From Plakobranchus ocellatus (lineage: Eukaryota > Mollusca > Gastropoda > Plakobranchidae), in NCBI GenBank assembly GCA_019648995.1, contig BLXT01000976.1, positions 266,327-286,420 of the forward strand: DNA of 20,094 bases, in the 5' to 3' direction. The notes under the pieces were generated by a model. The model did no database searches and had not been told where the DNA came from. It saw only the letters and a list, made by a program, of their open reading frames with translations. The position numbers and the translations under genes are program-made. Shown here piece after piece: positions 10,101 to 19,800 of the stretch; the first letter of the stretch is position 1; every line of letters starts with the position of its first letter.

Positions 10101-13100
10101 AGCCATATACAGTGGAAACTTCATAATTCGAAGTACATGGGAATGGACCAAAACTTCGGATTTCTTTCTTTGAGTCTTTGCCATGTTGTCCACTTAACTT
10201 AATAACTTTAGCTTGGTTTTTAATGTGTTTCTTTTCAAAGGATTAACTCTCAGTGATGACATTTTCAAAAGGAGAAATTACGAAGCTGTTCAAAGTTTAA
10301 GTCTATCTATTAAAAAACCAGGAGAGATTTGTGATGCGTCAAAACCACATGAGTAGCAATGCAACAAGTGATGGATCTAATCAGATACACACGTCGGAAT
10401 GCTGTGACGCTGACCGGTATGTGTGTGTGTGTTTGGTGTAATGGTAGGTCTAGACGGTGGGTGCAGTGCTAACCTGTAGGTGCCCACGTTACTGGTACCA
10501 GTATTGACACAAATTAAAAACAAAACAAAAGAAAAGAAAGGCATAGTGTTTCTCACTCCGGTCACGCCTAGCACACCTTGTCTCACCCCGAGCTTACAAT
10601 GCCTACACCATCTTTCCTTTCCTGCGCTTGCAGCTGACTGTGTGTGAAATGTATTATTCATTTATTGCCTTTACAGGTAGGTCTGGATGATCTAGACTTA
10701 GCGTGACTGCAATGAGAGGTTCTTCAGCCAGTGGCACTGTGTGGCACTGGCAGTTCGCGTGCCCGCTCTAGGCCTGCATTCGGCACCCCACTAACCTCCT
10801 CTGTCACTAGTTTGAGCCCACCCCCATCTCACTTCTTGTTATGGCACTCCCTGGAGTAGGCCCGCATTGTTGAAACAGTGATTGGCATCGTTTTGGGGAT
10901 TGTGGAAGGGAAACATTTTTTTTTTCTTTTTGCTGTTTGTGGCAGTGTGGGCTTCGAATTATGAGGATCGTCTTTCTTTGACTTCGAATTGTAAGTTCGA
11001 ACTTTGCAAAGCCAAAGAAGAAAAAAACCCCCAGATCGCAAATACTTCGGTTTATGAGAAATTTGAATAATCAGACTTCGGCTTTTGAGGTTTTGATTGT
11101 ATTTGATACTTATGTCAAAACCGGAAAATAAATTGAGGTTTTGATTGTATTTGATACTTCTGTCAAAACCGGAAAATAAAGTTCTAAAACATTAAATAAA
11201 AATGAATTAATGTTATAAATGCAGTAATGCAAGGTGCATATTCAAAATGCCCAAAATTAGAGTTTTATAAAAATTTGCTAAAAAAATTACGATTTTAAAA
11301 AATTCATTAAAAATCAACCATTTAAGATATTGTAATGAATGAGGCTCTACAACAATCAGAAAAACAGAGTGTATTGTGTAAAGTAATGAAACCATACACA
11401 AATATGCTTATACTCCTGTTAAAGTCGCTACAGAAACAGTTTAAGACATAGGTAAATGCAAAAGTAGACAAGCCAATATTTGGAAGGCATAATAGAAAAT
11501 CCAATCAACAAATAAATGATGATATTTTTAACAGTCTGTTCAATTAATTAGGCCTATTTTTTGAAGTTTGGTTTATTATTGATTTTTAAATCTACTCGAA
11601 AGACACTCGAGAATCTATCACTGAATCATTTAAGTTTGTTTACTTTGGGCGAGTCAACTATTGCCGAAGATAGGGGGTATAAATATATACAAGTCCAGTT
11701 ATCACATTACCTCACCATATTAAAATCTAGTTACCTATTTTCTAGACCTTTAAAGAGAACATCATTTTGGTTTTATCAATGTGGGGGTGAAAAAAAAAAA
11801 ATGTTTTTCAAATGTAGAAAATCCGTTTTAGGGCATTGCAACAGGATTCACTATCTGAACCTGTTCACTATTTGGTCAGGTCCATTTGAGAAAGCTGTGT
11901 TGACTGGTGTGGCCACCATTTTAGTTTTCTCGGTTCGCGAGAAATTAAAAAAAAAACACAATAAAAATAATCATATATCGCAGCTTTTGAGTACAATTCA
12001 AGCTGAGAAAAGTATTAAAATGAGCAGTTTCTAATGAAATAAGTTCTAATTGATGTGTACATAGTTGCTAGAACAAGCTGGGGGCTTTCTATGAAAATAG
12101 ACATAGTTCAAAATCCAAGATCTAACTGGCTGTATCATGCGATCTTAGAGATGAAAACAGGAATTAATTTCTGATAAACTAAAAACCTTCTTATGCTTTA
12201 AATTCTATAAAAAGGATTTAAAATAAAAGGTGTGGTAAATTGGGCCTGCCTAGTGGCGACACTGAGAATTGAAGAGTAGGCCCGGGGCTAAATATGAGTC
12301 AACCCCGTCGGCCTCTCATCGCAGTGTGTTGCAAAAGTCATGCCCTCACTGAAAGCGATGGCACGCCGTGTCAGTACGGCGGATGAATACAATTTTTTAA
12401 TATGTGGTAGGAAAATGTTTTTCCTCAATAGTTTGATACAAAAATCGCCAAAATCGGATATTTTTCACGATTTTTCGCCATTTTTAAAACTTAATTTCAG
12501 TTTTTTGCCAACTTCTACACCTCGCATGAAAATGATACATACACCATTGAAAAGGTCGTCCATTTTCCTATAGAATGGGACTATTTAGGGAGCACACAGA
12601 CGAACCGAAACAAAAAATACCCCCATGTTTCACTCACGCTGTCAGCTACGTCAACACAGGTTACACACCTTTTTCAATAAACAAATACATCACAACAATA
12701 ACACATAATCGCTTTGATGTCGAATTATCAGATGTTCACTGAAATTACCACACAATCTTTCTCATAGGCCTATTAGCCTTTTTTTTTTTTCACTAGGAGG
12801 ATACGTTTTATCGCCTCTATGTAAAGAAAGTTTTTTTTTTTATGTCGACCTTTCAAGGACAACACTGCGGTTATTTGAAGGTGATTTCCTGGTGTGGAAA
12901 TCCTTCCAGATGATTTTCTTATCCATATCTGTGAAGCACTAAAGACACATACATTGGATATTTGTCTCGTCCAGTTATATGGGTATTCAAATTAAAAAAA
13001 AAAAGTAAGGAAATCTAATTATCTGTCCACTCCTAGTGACAGGTCTGAAAAAGCCTAAGATATCATGTAGGGAACACCCAGACGGATGGCAAGCCCCTTT

Positions 13101-16100
13101 GAAGTGCTTCTTCGATTATGCAATTTTTCTGTCAGTACAAATCCTTTGATTTTTTTTGTTAATTTCTTTTTTTCTCTCCTTTTCTCCTCTTCCCAATTTT
13201 CACCCATCTCCTCTCCCTTTAACACATTTTTATTTTCCATTTTCAAGTGACCAAATTAAATGTTGTTTATGTGTTTCTTTATTGTAAATTATGACTTTTG
13301 AAAAAAAAAAAAATTTCATTTTTCTTTTGAGCAGGATCCCAGACAGCATTGGCAAAGATATTGAAAAGACTTGCCAAGGAATCTACCCACTTCATGATGT
13401 TCTCATTCACAAAGTGAAGGTCCTCAAGAAACCCAAGTTTGATGGTAATATTTCTTTTATACCATATATGTTTTTTAATTAGCTCTACGAGAATACTAAA
13501 ATACTAGTTTTATGCTTCCCTTTGCACTTTTTCAATGCTTATTTTAGAACAAAACATAGCTCTTTCAACTTATTTGTGGCGTATGTGTACTTGTAGACTT
13601 TCTAAGGTTGCACATCAGCTAGTGAGTGCTTTTTTCATCAATGAAGTATAAAACACTGCTGGCATGCCAGTGTTATGAAAATTAGGTTTTGGGTGTTCTT
13701 GGGTGAAAAATGAGCAACACAAATTGGATGGTTATTTTGATGTGAAAATAGCATTTCTGCTGAAATTCTGTTTTGATGTGATAAAAGTCCGGTTTGCACC
13801 TGTATTGTTTTCTGAGTGTCTATGCCTAACTTTAATTGGAATGGTCCTAGTGGATGGGGCAAACAGACATGCCTACCGTTCCGGAAATTCCGGATTCGTT
13901 CCGGAATTCTACCAGAAAATGACCTGCGTTCCGGAAATCCGCATTTTTATCACAAAATCCGGAATTTCGCCGATTTGTGATCGGTCATACTCTCAGAAAT
14001 AATCCTAGTCTAGATGTCTAGCAGCGCATCTCTGCATAAATAACCGAGAGTATTAAAGGACTTAAAGAAAAAAAAAATAACGGCATTAACAGTGGGACAA
14101 ACTTTTCAAACTTATATTACATCTTTTTTCATAACACTCAGCGTGCATCTTGCAGACTGAGGAGGGGTTGGGGTGATTTGGGGCAAACCTATGGATGCAG
14201 TACATCTTTAGACGAACATCATTGTTAGGCTTACCATCAGTCCCATCACTGACTGTTGTCGCGTTGACGGTCGGTCATTCACACTGTGACGTCACTCACC
14301 TGGACTAGGGTTTTTTTTCAACAGACATATCTTTGCGAGGAAAGCAAATACGAAAATTCTGACGGCAAATTTGAAATCAGCGACCTCGATTTAAGTAAAT
14401 CATCGCGGTATAAATTCAATTTTTAAAGGAATAAGGATTTTTGGGATAATTTTTCCCGTTTTAAATCTGTCAAGTGTACTATTGTAGGTCAATGGTTTGG
14501 TCTGACTTAATTATCTGGACTTTAAGACCACTATACGCGGTCTTATATCTAGAGAAGTTATAAACCCAGCATCAAACTTTGGCTCGGTGCGAACCTGTCT
14601 GATTGATGCCAGGCTCTTTCCATTGCCAGTCCTATGATAATACTATGAACTATCCATAGATTTAGATTTTAATATAATACAATCAGGCCTGCGTATCTTG
14701 GATAAGCCTGCGTCTCTTCAAAATGACCAAAAAGAAATTGGTCTACAAAGAAGCTCCAATCCGCAAAAGACAACAGCATTGTGCTGTATTCGAAAAGAAT
14801 GCATCGAGGCAATCCGCATCTTAGGGATAGAAAAGGGACATGTTTAATGGAATTTTCTATTTGAGGAAAGTTAATAAATTGAATTCCAATGGTCACATTG
14901 AAATAAGTTACCCAAAGTTAAACAAGTCTTTGCAGTACGAGAAGAATGAAAATTTTAAGGACAAATTTTCTTTTCATAATGTCGTTAGTCTAGGGCCGAT
15001 TTGCTCAACATTAATGTAAACACATTGGAATGTAAGCACGGAGGCTGAATGTTAAGCAGTTGGCTTAGTGTTTGTGCCGATTTAAACAGGAACTGATAAC
15101 CTCTACACTCTCCCCTGTCCTAAAGGTACACCTTTGTGATAGTGTTTGTGCCGATTTAGACAGGAACTGATATCCTCTACACTCTCCCCCGTCCTAAAGT
15201 TACACCTCTGTGATAGTGTTTGTGCCGATTTAGACAGGAACTGATATCCTCTACACTCTCCCCCGCCCTAAAGTTACACCTCTGTGATAGTGTTTGTGCC
15301 GATTTAGACAGGAACTGATATCCTCTACACTCTCCCCCGTCCTAAAGGTACACCTCTGTGATTAATTGGCACTTAGTTAAATTGAGTGGGTTTTTAAAAT
15401 TTTTTTTTTTTGTTTAATGAGCGTCAGTTCTCTCATATTCAGGTTTGTTCCGCATTTTTATATAATGTTCCGCATTTTTGCCCTTGATGTTCCTCAAAAA
15501 AATTTTTAAGGGTAGGCATGTCTGGGCAAAGAAGTATTCTCTTTCAATTTCCTTTGGGATCAATCTGATATCAAGAACAATTGATACTATTGAGCAATGG
15601 TGTTTAACAATATCTTCAACATATCTCTTACTAATATGACATGCATAGACTTGTTGGATCTAAATCTGTGGTGTATATGAATTCCAAAAATATTTTTATT
15701 TTGGTGACCTTTATTCAAAAGATGGCATGTTTCTCAATCATCATTAATATAATGGTCATTTGCATTTGCAGTGTGGATTAAATAAAAAACAAAAGAATAA
15801 ACTCTGATCTGCAAGTAGCAAACTTTTTTATTCAGCAGACTAATAACTTTTTCTACTAGTTTGGAGTACTTTTGGCTGGTCCCATACATTTATGGTCTAG
15901 ATTATCTCCATAGAACTTGGCACCCTTTCAAGGATTTTCCATTTAGAATTTTAAGAAATAGAAAAAAACATCTACATTGCTCAATGCAGTGTTGAAAAAT
16001 GTACTAGATAAGAAAAACGAGTTTAAAATCCCAGAAACCCTGATGCATGATTCTAAAACTTTGAAATAGTGGAATCATTGTTTACAATCAAAAGCTGCTG

Positions 16101-16787
16101 TCAGTACATCTACATGGTATGAATGTATCATCAATTATGTTGAGGCCTCTATTCAGCATCAAGTTTGAACATTGATGTGTGTTCATATTTTCATTTTAAA
16201 ATGGTCTGAAATTTCTCTGAAGAAAAAAAAATGTGTAAACCTTGACAATAACAGTGAGACAATATCAGTTATAATTATGTGCATTTGGTTGATTCTGGAT
16301 CATTATTACAGCCTGTAATAGGACCCAACTCATTTTCTGTTTCCAATTCATTTAATTTTTACTCTGGTATAGAAATGCATACATTGTTAGTACTTTTATT
16401 AAAACAGAATCTATGGTTCATTATCATCGTAGAAATCTTATCCTAAATTTAAATCTCAGCAAGGCCTGATCATATTAGTCTTTGGCCTTAAAATTATTTA
16501 AGCATGCTTGAATATTCTGTAACTTATACCTGAGAACCCAGGCTGTAATTTAACTGTTGGAGTTTTGCTGTGATTAAAAGTGATTTTTCTGGGTAGACCA
16601 CCCGCCATCTTTTGAAAATAGTTTTTAATAATCTATGTTTCATTTAAAATCTTTTTTTCCTTTTCCAGTGGGAAAATTGATGGAGCTTCATGGTGAGGGC
16701 ACTACATCATCCAGCACAAAGGCTAAGCCATCAGAAGGAGGAGAAAAGGTTGATGGTTATGAGCCCCCTGTTCTTGACACAGTCTAA
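4013..16787 (+). CDS. RPS3A: 40S ribosomal protein S3a (eS1), 3' half: four exons, partial at the 5' end
   Basis: Joining 4013-4138, 6855-6937, 13335-13444 and 16669-16787 gives 438 bases: 145 codons plus TAA with no internal stop. The product reads as the C-terminal part of eukaryotic eS1, a structural protein of the small ribosomal subunit near the platform and mRNA exit. Visible family blocks, in order, are [77 protein letters not shown] and the terminal DGYEPPV. Compared with a remembered vertebrate sequence, roughly three quarters of aligned residues match; most differences are conservative and the Ser/Thr-rich tail linker varies as usual. Intron phases are 0, 2 and 1. About 118 N-terminal residues are missing because the window starts inside the gene; I searched 1-4012 for an exon ending in KKWQ and saw none. 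Intact frame and splice sites argue for a working gene, not a retrocopy. Confidence 0.96.
4504..4509. repeat. Left target-site duplication of element 1
   Basis: TCAATG directly before the left inverted repeat; repeated at 6144-6149 directly after the right inverted repeat. Confidence 0.8.
4510..6143. mobile_element. Element 1: 1634-bp non-autonomous DNA transposon, hAT-like
   Basis: The ends are the perfect 14-bp inverted repeats CAGAGCTGCCAACC (4510-4523) and GGTTGGCAGCTCTG (6130-6143). They are flanked by the direct repeat TCAATG at 4504-4509 and 6144-6149, a 6-bp target duplication. Just inside the termini are short motif arrays: ATTACG at 4544, 4564 and 4591 on the left and ATTACA at 6066, 6086 and 6108 on the right. 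All are in the same orientation and followed by T-rich sequence. No transposase frame is visible. The CAG start fits hAT elements, but most of those make 8-bp duplications; a 6-bp variant or another superfamily remains possible. Confidence 0.85.
5033..5092 (-). repeat. tRNA-like (possible SINE) fragment inside element 1
   Basis: On the minus strand the sequence runs from ATGGTTGCCTGC through GGCTGGTGAGAAATAG to AAGTTCAAGCCC. GTTCAAGCC fits the internal promoter B box GTTCRANNC, and the upstream part is at the right distance for an A box but matches it poorly. A compact D arm is missing, so it is not a functional tRNA gene. A degraded tRNA-derived SINE head is the best guess. Confidence 0.35.
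6144..6149. repeat. Right target-site duplication of element 1
   Basis: TCAATG directly after the right inverted repeat; identical to 4504-4509. Confidence 0.8.
6855..6937 (+). CDS. RPS3A: RPS3A exon B (27 codons plus two bases)
   Basis: The acceptor is TTCTTCAG and the donor GTAAGT, the ideal consensus. The exon encodes [20 protein letters not shown] then MKEVVNK and the first two bases of a Leu codon. That codon is completed by the G that begins the next exon, giving the invariant [11 protein letters not shown] junction. Phase 0 in, phase 2 out. Confidence 0.95.
7668..7850. repeat. Low-complexity tract: AGATCT repeats followed by TCA/TCT-rich sequence
   Basis: Three overlapping copies of CTAGAT-type hexamers at 7673-7693 lead into about 150 bp dominated by TCA, TCT and TCC triplets. 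The bias leaves both strands open for about 100 codons (Ser-rich on +, Asp/Glu-rich on -). No domain is recognisable in either frame. I treat it as simple sequence; an acidic coding relic on the minus strand (7621-7953) cannot be fully excluded. Confidence 0.55.
8510..8575. repeat. Degenerate trinucleotide tract (ACA/AAT)
   Basis: Runs of AACAACAAGAACAAG pass into ACTAATACTAAT and then AATAATAATAATAAT, an imperfect microsatellite in a non-coding intron. Confidence 0.7.
9199..9412. mobile_element. Possible 214-bp inverted-repeat miniature element
   Basis: TTATAGAGCCAG at 9199-9210 and its exact reverse complement CTGGCTCTATAA at 9401-9412 bound 214 bp of non-coding sequence. Reading the ends as TAGAGCCAG and CTGGCTCTA leaves TA on each side, as in Tc1/mariner insertions. 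No longer target duplication is visible, and 12 bp of match could be chance. Confidence 0.35.
10110..11099. mobile_element. Degenerate pogo/Tigger-like Tc1/mariner element, non-autonomous
   Basis: The left end reads CAGTGGAAACTTCATAATTC followed by GAAGTACATGGGAATGGACC, closely resembling the known pogo/Tigger terminus style (CAGT..AACCTCG.TAATTCGAA with a GGGA(C/A) block). The right end, read in reverse, is CAATCAAAACCTCAAAAGCC then GAAG, a diverged version of the same. TA flanks both sides (10108-10109 and 11100-11101). TTCGAA-type words recur near both ends (about 10122-10160 and 10955-11050). The interior, including a locally GC-richer stretch at 10690-10870, has no DDE transposase frame, so this is an internally rearranged passenger. 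Confidence 0.65.
11085..11180 (+). repeat. Two 48-bp tandem copies spanning the right end of the Tigger-like element
   Basis: Copies 11085-11132 and 11133-11180 begin TTGAGGTTTTGATTG and end CCGGAAAATAAA. They differ at one base (TATGTC against TCTGTC). Each carries the last bases of the inverted repeat plus about 33 bp of flanking DNA, so the duplication post-dates the insertion. Confidence 0.9.
13335..13444 (+). CDS. RPS3A: RPS3A exon C
   Basis: The acceptor is TTTTGAGCAG after a long T-rich tract; the donor is GTAATA. The first base completes Leu. The exon then encodes [20 protein letters not shown] and [16 protein letters not shown], and leaves one base of a Val codon. This is the most conserved block of the fragment. 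The His in DVLIHKV replaces the usual Arg. Confidence 0.95.
13858..13863. repeat. Left target-site duplication of element 2
   Basis: GGCAAA directly before the left inverted repeat; repeated at 15525-15530. Confidence 0.8.
13864..15524. mobile_element. Element 2: 1661-bp non-autonomous DNA transposon related in design to element 1
   Basis: The ends are the perfect 14-bp inverted repeats CAGACATGCCTACC (13864-13877) and GGTAGGCATGTCTG (15511-15524). GGCAAA is duplicated at 13858-13863 and 15525-15530. The termini match those of element 1 at 11 of 14 positions, yet the interiors show no similarity I can see. Subterminal arrays use GTTCCG and CCGGAA words. GTTCCGGAAATCCGCATTTT (13928-13947) on the left corresponds to GTTCCGCATTTTTAT (15447-15461) and GTTCCGCATTTTTG (15467-15480) on the right, in the same orientation. 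No transposase is visible. An internal four-copy minisatellite lies near the right end. Confidence 0.87.
15067..15362 (+). repeat. Minisatellite, four tandem copies of a 74-bp unit
   Basis: Copies begin AGTGTTTGTGCCGATTTA at 15067, 15141, 15215 and 15289 and end ACACCTNTGTGAT at 15362. The period is exactly 74 each time, with only a few substitutions. The first copy is the most divergent (AAACAGG for AGACAGG, ATAACC for ATATCC). Because 74 is not a multiple of three, the array is unlikely to be coding. Confidence 0.95.
15525..15530. repeat. Right target-site duplication of element 2
   Basis: GGCAAA directly after the right inverted repeat; identical to 13858-13863. Confidence 0.8.
16669..16787 (+). 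CDS. RPS3A: RPS3A terminal exon with stop
   Basis: The acceptor is TTTTCCAG. The two first bases complete Val, followed by [10 protein letters not shown], a Thr/Ser/Lys-rich linker of variable sequence, and the family C-terminus [13 protein letters not shown]. The stop is TAA at 16785-16787. The end LDTV departs from the usual QESV. Confidence 0.95.
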
Positions 16788-16835
16788 TTAATAAAAAAGA
16801 AATTCAAACTGATGTTTGTTTTATTGTTTTTGATA
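16788..16835 (+). promoter_or_regulatory. Very short 3' UTR with polyadenylation signal
   Basis: AATAAA occupies 16790-16795, three bases after the stop codon, and is followed by a GT/T-rich stretch at about 16811-16832 that can serve as the downstream element. Cleavage is therefore predicted near 16805-16815, giving a 3' UTR of only some 20-30 bases, which is typical of ribosomal protein mRNAs. A second AATAAA lies at 16892-16897 and may be a back-up site. Confidence 0.75.
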
Positions 16836-19800
16836 CCAGAAGTGAGAGATTTTTCAATTTTGATTGTGTTCCTCATCAAAAGAAATGTGTGAATAAAATG
16901 TTCATACTTTAGGTTAGTTTGTAGGAAGGAATTTTTAAAGAATGAACATAAATGAAAAAAAGTAGCGATTTGTTAAAATAGATTTAACATTCACAAAAAG
17001 AACCAAACGCTGTTTGAATTTCATATTTGCCAAAAGATGGAAAGGCCAATTGAGTATCAGTGAGGTTTAATGAAAGTGACATTGGTTGGTTGGGTATTAT
17101 GAGTAGATCCATGCAAAAAAGTGGTCTGAGTTTCGATGATCCCTTTTTTTATTTTTAAGTGATCTTGTTGTCATAGTTCTGTATGAAAGTCTAATTTGCA
17201 TAGCAAGGATGCATCCATATCTGACTTTTGAAAACAAAGCATTACTTTTTATGCCATTACACTCACAAACTCAAGACATGTGTTATTGTCTCATTTCCAT
17301 TAAAAGTGACTGCTACATATAGAATTTTTTTATTTCATTTTGTTTGCTGCTCGCAAAACTTAAAATCTAGATATCAATATATTTGTTTGGCCGCATAGAA
17401 AACTTGTGTCGGCAGGACTTCTTTTGAACCAGAGCCATTTAAAGTCAATAACCTCGTTCATGGCCAAACTGAGATTTTGGTATCGGCAAAATCTCTCTAT
17501 ACATCTTCATACTCCACCAAGTTTTATTAATTTGTGTAACTTTGAACCTGTTTAATTATATGATTGTTGTGTTTTAATCAGGTTTGTAGAGATGAAAGCC
17601 AAACAACGCAGGCCATTTTCTAAAACTTAAAGCCTGATTGGTATCGCCATTGCTAGATCTACATTACAAGAAATGTACTACAAGTATTATACATCAAACT
17701 AAACAGCAGTTTTGTGGATAATGGATTCTAACTAGAGCGCATGAATACAAATTAACCTGGTTTAGTGCGCAATTGGTTTATTTAGATAACGTTATACGAC
17801 TGCTGACTCAAAATATGCCACAATCTGTTGATCTGTGAAGCAAACAATTTATGGTTCTTGTTCTATAAAGCTCCTCAAAACACTGATATTTTTATAATTG
17901 AGTGTTTACTTTTGAAAGCTGTATTAAAGTTTATTGCAATTAAAAATAATGTTTTCAAAGGTCAGTCCTTCACCTCTCGATCAAAACTTGACCAGCCCAC
18001 AATTGTAGCCTCAATGAATGACTTGACAATTGGGAAGCTTTTAAACCTAGATATAAGCCTAGCCGATTCATAGGCCTACGAATACGATGTTGATTTTGTT
18101 TTTTCAATGAAAAACATGAACAAATCAAAATTAATGAAGAAATCACTCTGTGTTGATACACATAATTTGATATAAATCCACTCACAAAGACTGCCAGTGT
18201 ATCCCTTTTTCTTTCATTCTGTCACTCCTCTCCCTCCTTTTCTTTCTGCAGCCTAGATCTAGATCTTGTACCTATGTTGTTGTTTGTTATTGGTGTTAGG
18301 AAGCTAGATTTAACTAAAAACTGGAATGTTGACAGCCTAATACATGTAGTGATTAAATTTAGAGATCAAAGTTAATGTAAATAAATTGTAGAACTGGACA
18401 AGGTCATGGTTAATGTAACACTCAGTGATGAGCAATGACTTAATTAAGATGGGCCCAAAATCTTAAAGGTACACTTACCCCTAATTTTATTTTTTTTTTT
18501 AGATCTTAGCCAAATCTTGATGTGGTATAGTCACATCTTAGATGATTTTTAAGATATGTTTCATATTTTTTAAAACGACATTACTGTTTTAATTTTGATT
18601 TGAAATTGGATACCCCTTTGACTTATTTCCCTTTAAAGTTGACGTCACTTGCGACTAATGTCCTGACTTGCCCTATCAAAAGTATATTAAAAGTCCGTTT
18701 TGCAGATGCCAAAATATAGCAGAAAACCTTTTTTCCAGCAAATTTTTTCGAAGATTTCTATTTCAGAATGTATAGAATTACAATCATTAAGGACCTCAAA
18801 AAGTTGAGGAATTTCTCATTATATGGGAAAATCAGATTTAACTACGCAAAGTGATGGATTGTTATGAATTGGCCATAAGCGGAGCACCGCTTCCTTTGTT
18901 AGTAACGTTGCCGTAGTGATAAACCATAAACTAAAATGCCGAAGCGAATTTAGAATTATCCCAATTTTACCTGTCCCTAGATTCATTATCATTTCAGTTT
19001 TGGTGAATTTCTTCAACATTTTGAAAGAACATAATGTTGACAATTGAATACTAGTAATAACTTGAATTGATAACGTTGAAGCTTGCAAATCGGGTTCGGG
19101 AGGTCGCGTTCCTGCCTGTGGACCTACACTGTCTAGATCTAGGCCCATCAAAATGCAACCGTACGGTCACAATAAATATTTATCTAAATGTAAATCTAGT
19201 CATGTGTGTTGATTATTTTGTGGTGAATTTCATTGTGCACAGCTGCATCTAATTCAAAAGACAATTTCTTCACTTTCAATATTATTGATATTTCACAACT
19301 TGGCTCAGTAAAACAGTCTACAACATAAACATCCTTTCAAGGCAGGGCACATTTTATTATTTCAAGTATTGTAAACACTGAGTAAGTTCATGACTGTAAT
19401 AATTATTGGTAAGGGTATTAAGTATTGTTTTTTTTGTGATTTAAAAAAATTATTTATTCGTCGTAGTATTTGCAACAGAAATAATATTGGTAGCTGTTGT
19501 AGCTGTAGTGTTTCTATTGTTATTGATATCAGCAGAAGTGTAGTAAGTAGGAGGAGGAGTACTAGTAGTATTGGTAACAGTATTATTATATTAAAACTAC
19601 TTTGTTGCTTTTTTCTTTTTTTTTCATAAACACGCCATGTCAGAAGTAGCCTGGTATATAAAAATAATTAGCATAACCTAGACCCCAGTGCCCTGGGCGG
19701 AGAAAGTAAGCCTAGATAAACAATTCTTGATTTGGTGTGATCTTTTAATAATGAAATAAGCCCCACGTTAGGTTTTGGGCATTTCAAAGCCTAAGACTAT

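Larger units (their letters stand above)
6938..13334 (+). other. RPS3A: RPS3A intron B/C, 6397 bp
   Basis: Bounded by GTAAGT and GAGCAG. It contains low-complexity sequence at 7640-7850, an AAT/ACA-rich tract near 8510-8570, an inverted-repeat element at 9199-9412, a pogo/Tigger-like element at 10110-11099 and a 48-bp tandem duplication at 11085-11180. Bases 11200-12240 and 12600-13330 are AT-rich with no recognisable feature. Bases 12240-12400 are locally richer in GC, with a small CGCCGT/ACGGCG hairpin near 12362-12382, but I could not assign them. Confidence 0.93.
13445..16668 (+). other. RPS3A: RPS3A intron C/D, 3224 bp
   Basis: Bounded by GTAATA and TTTTCCAG. About half is the inserted 1661-bp element 13864-15524 with its internal 74-bp minisatellite. 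Bases 15531-16668 are AT-rich and hold nothing I can identify. Confidence 0.93.

Noticed and set aside
11561..12034. Longest open frame in the window (157 codons, +)
   Set aside because: It lies inside an RPS3A intron, is Lys/Leu/Phe-rich as expected from AT-rich sequence, shows no domain or motif, and has no supporting repeats or splice signals.
13652..13675. Imperfect palindrome around CTGGCATGCCAG
   Set aside because: Short and bulged; similar hairpins are expected by chance in 20 kb.
4139..16668. Intronic snoRNA (vertebrate RPS3A introns host U73-type C/D snoRNAs)
   Set aside because: I looked for RTGATGA followed by CTGA at 60-100 bases with a terminal stem. Near misses at 4930/5032 and 9130 lack a stem or a box D, so none is called. 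A covariance search would be needed to exclude one.
18819..19151. 110-codon minus-strand frame downstream of RPS3A
   Set aside because: No recognisable domain; it may belong to an old repeat ending in the T-run near 18490 but I found no target duplication or second end.
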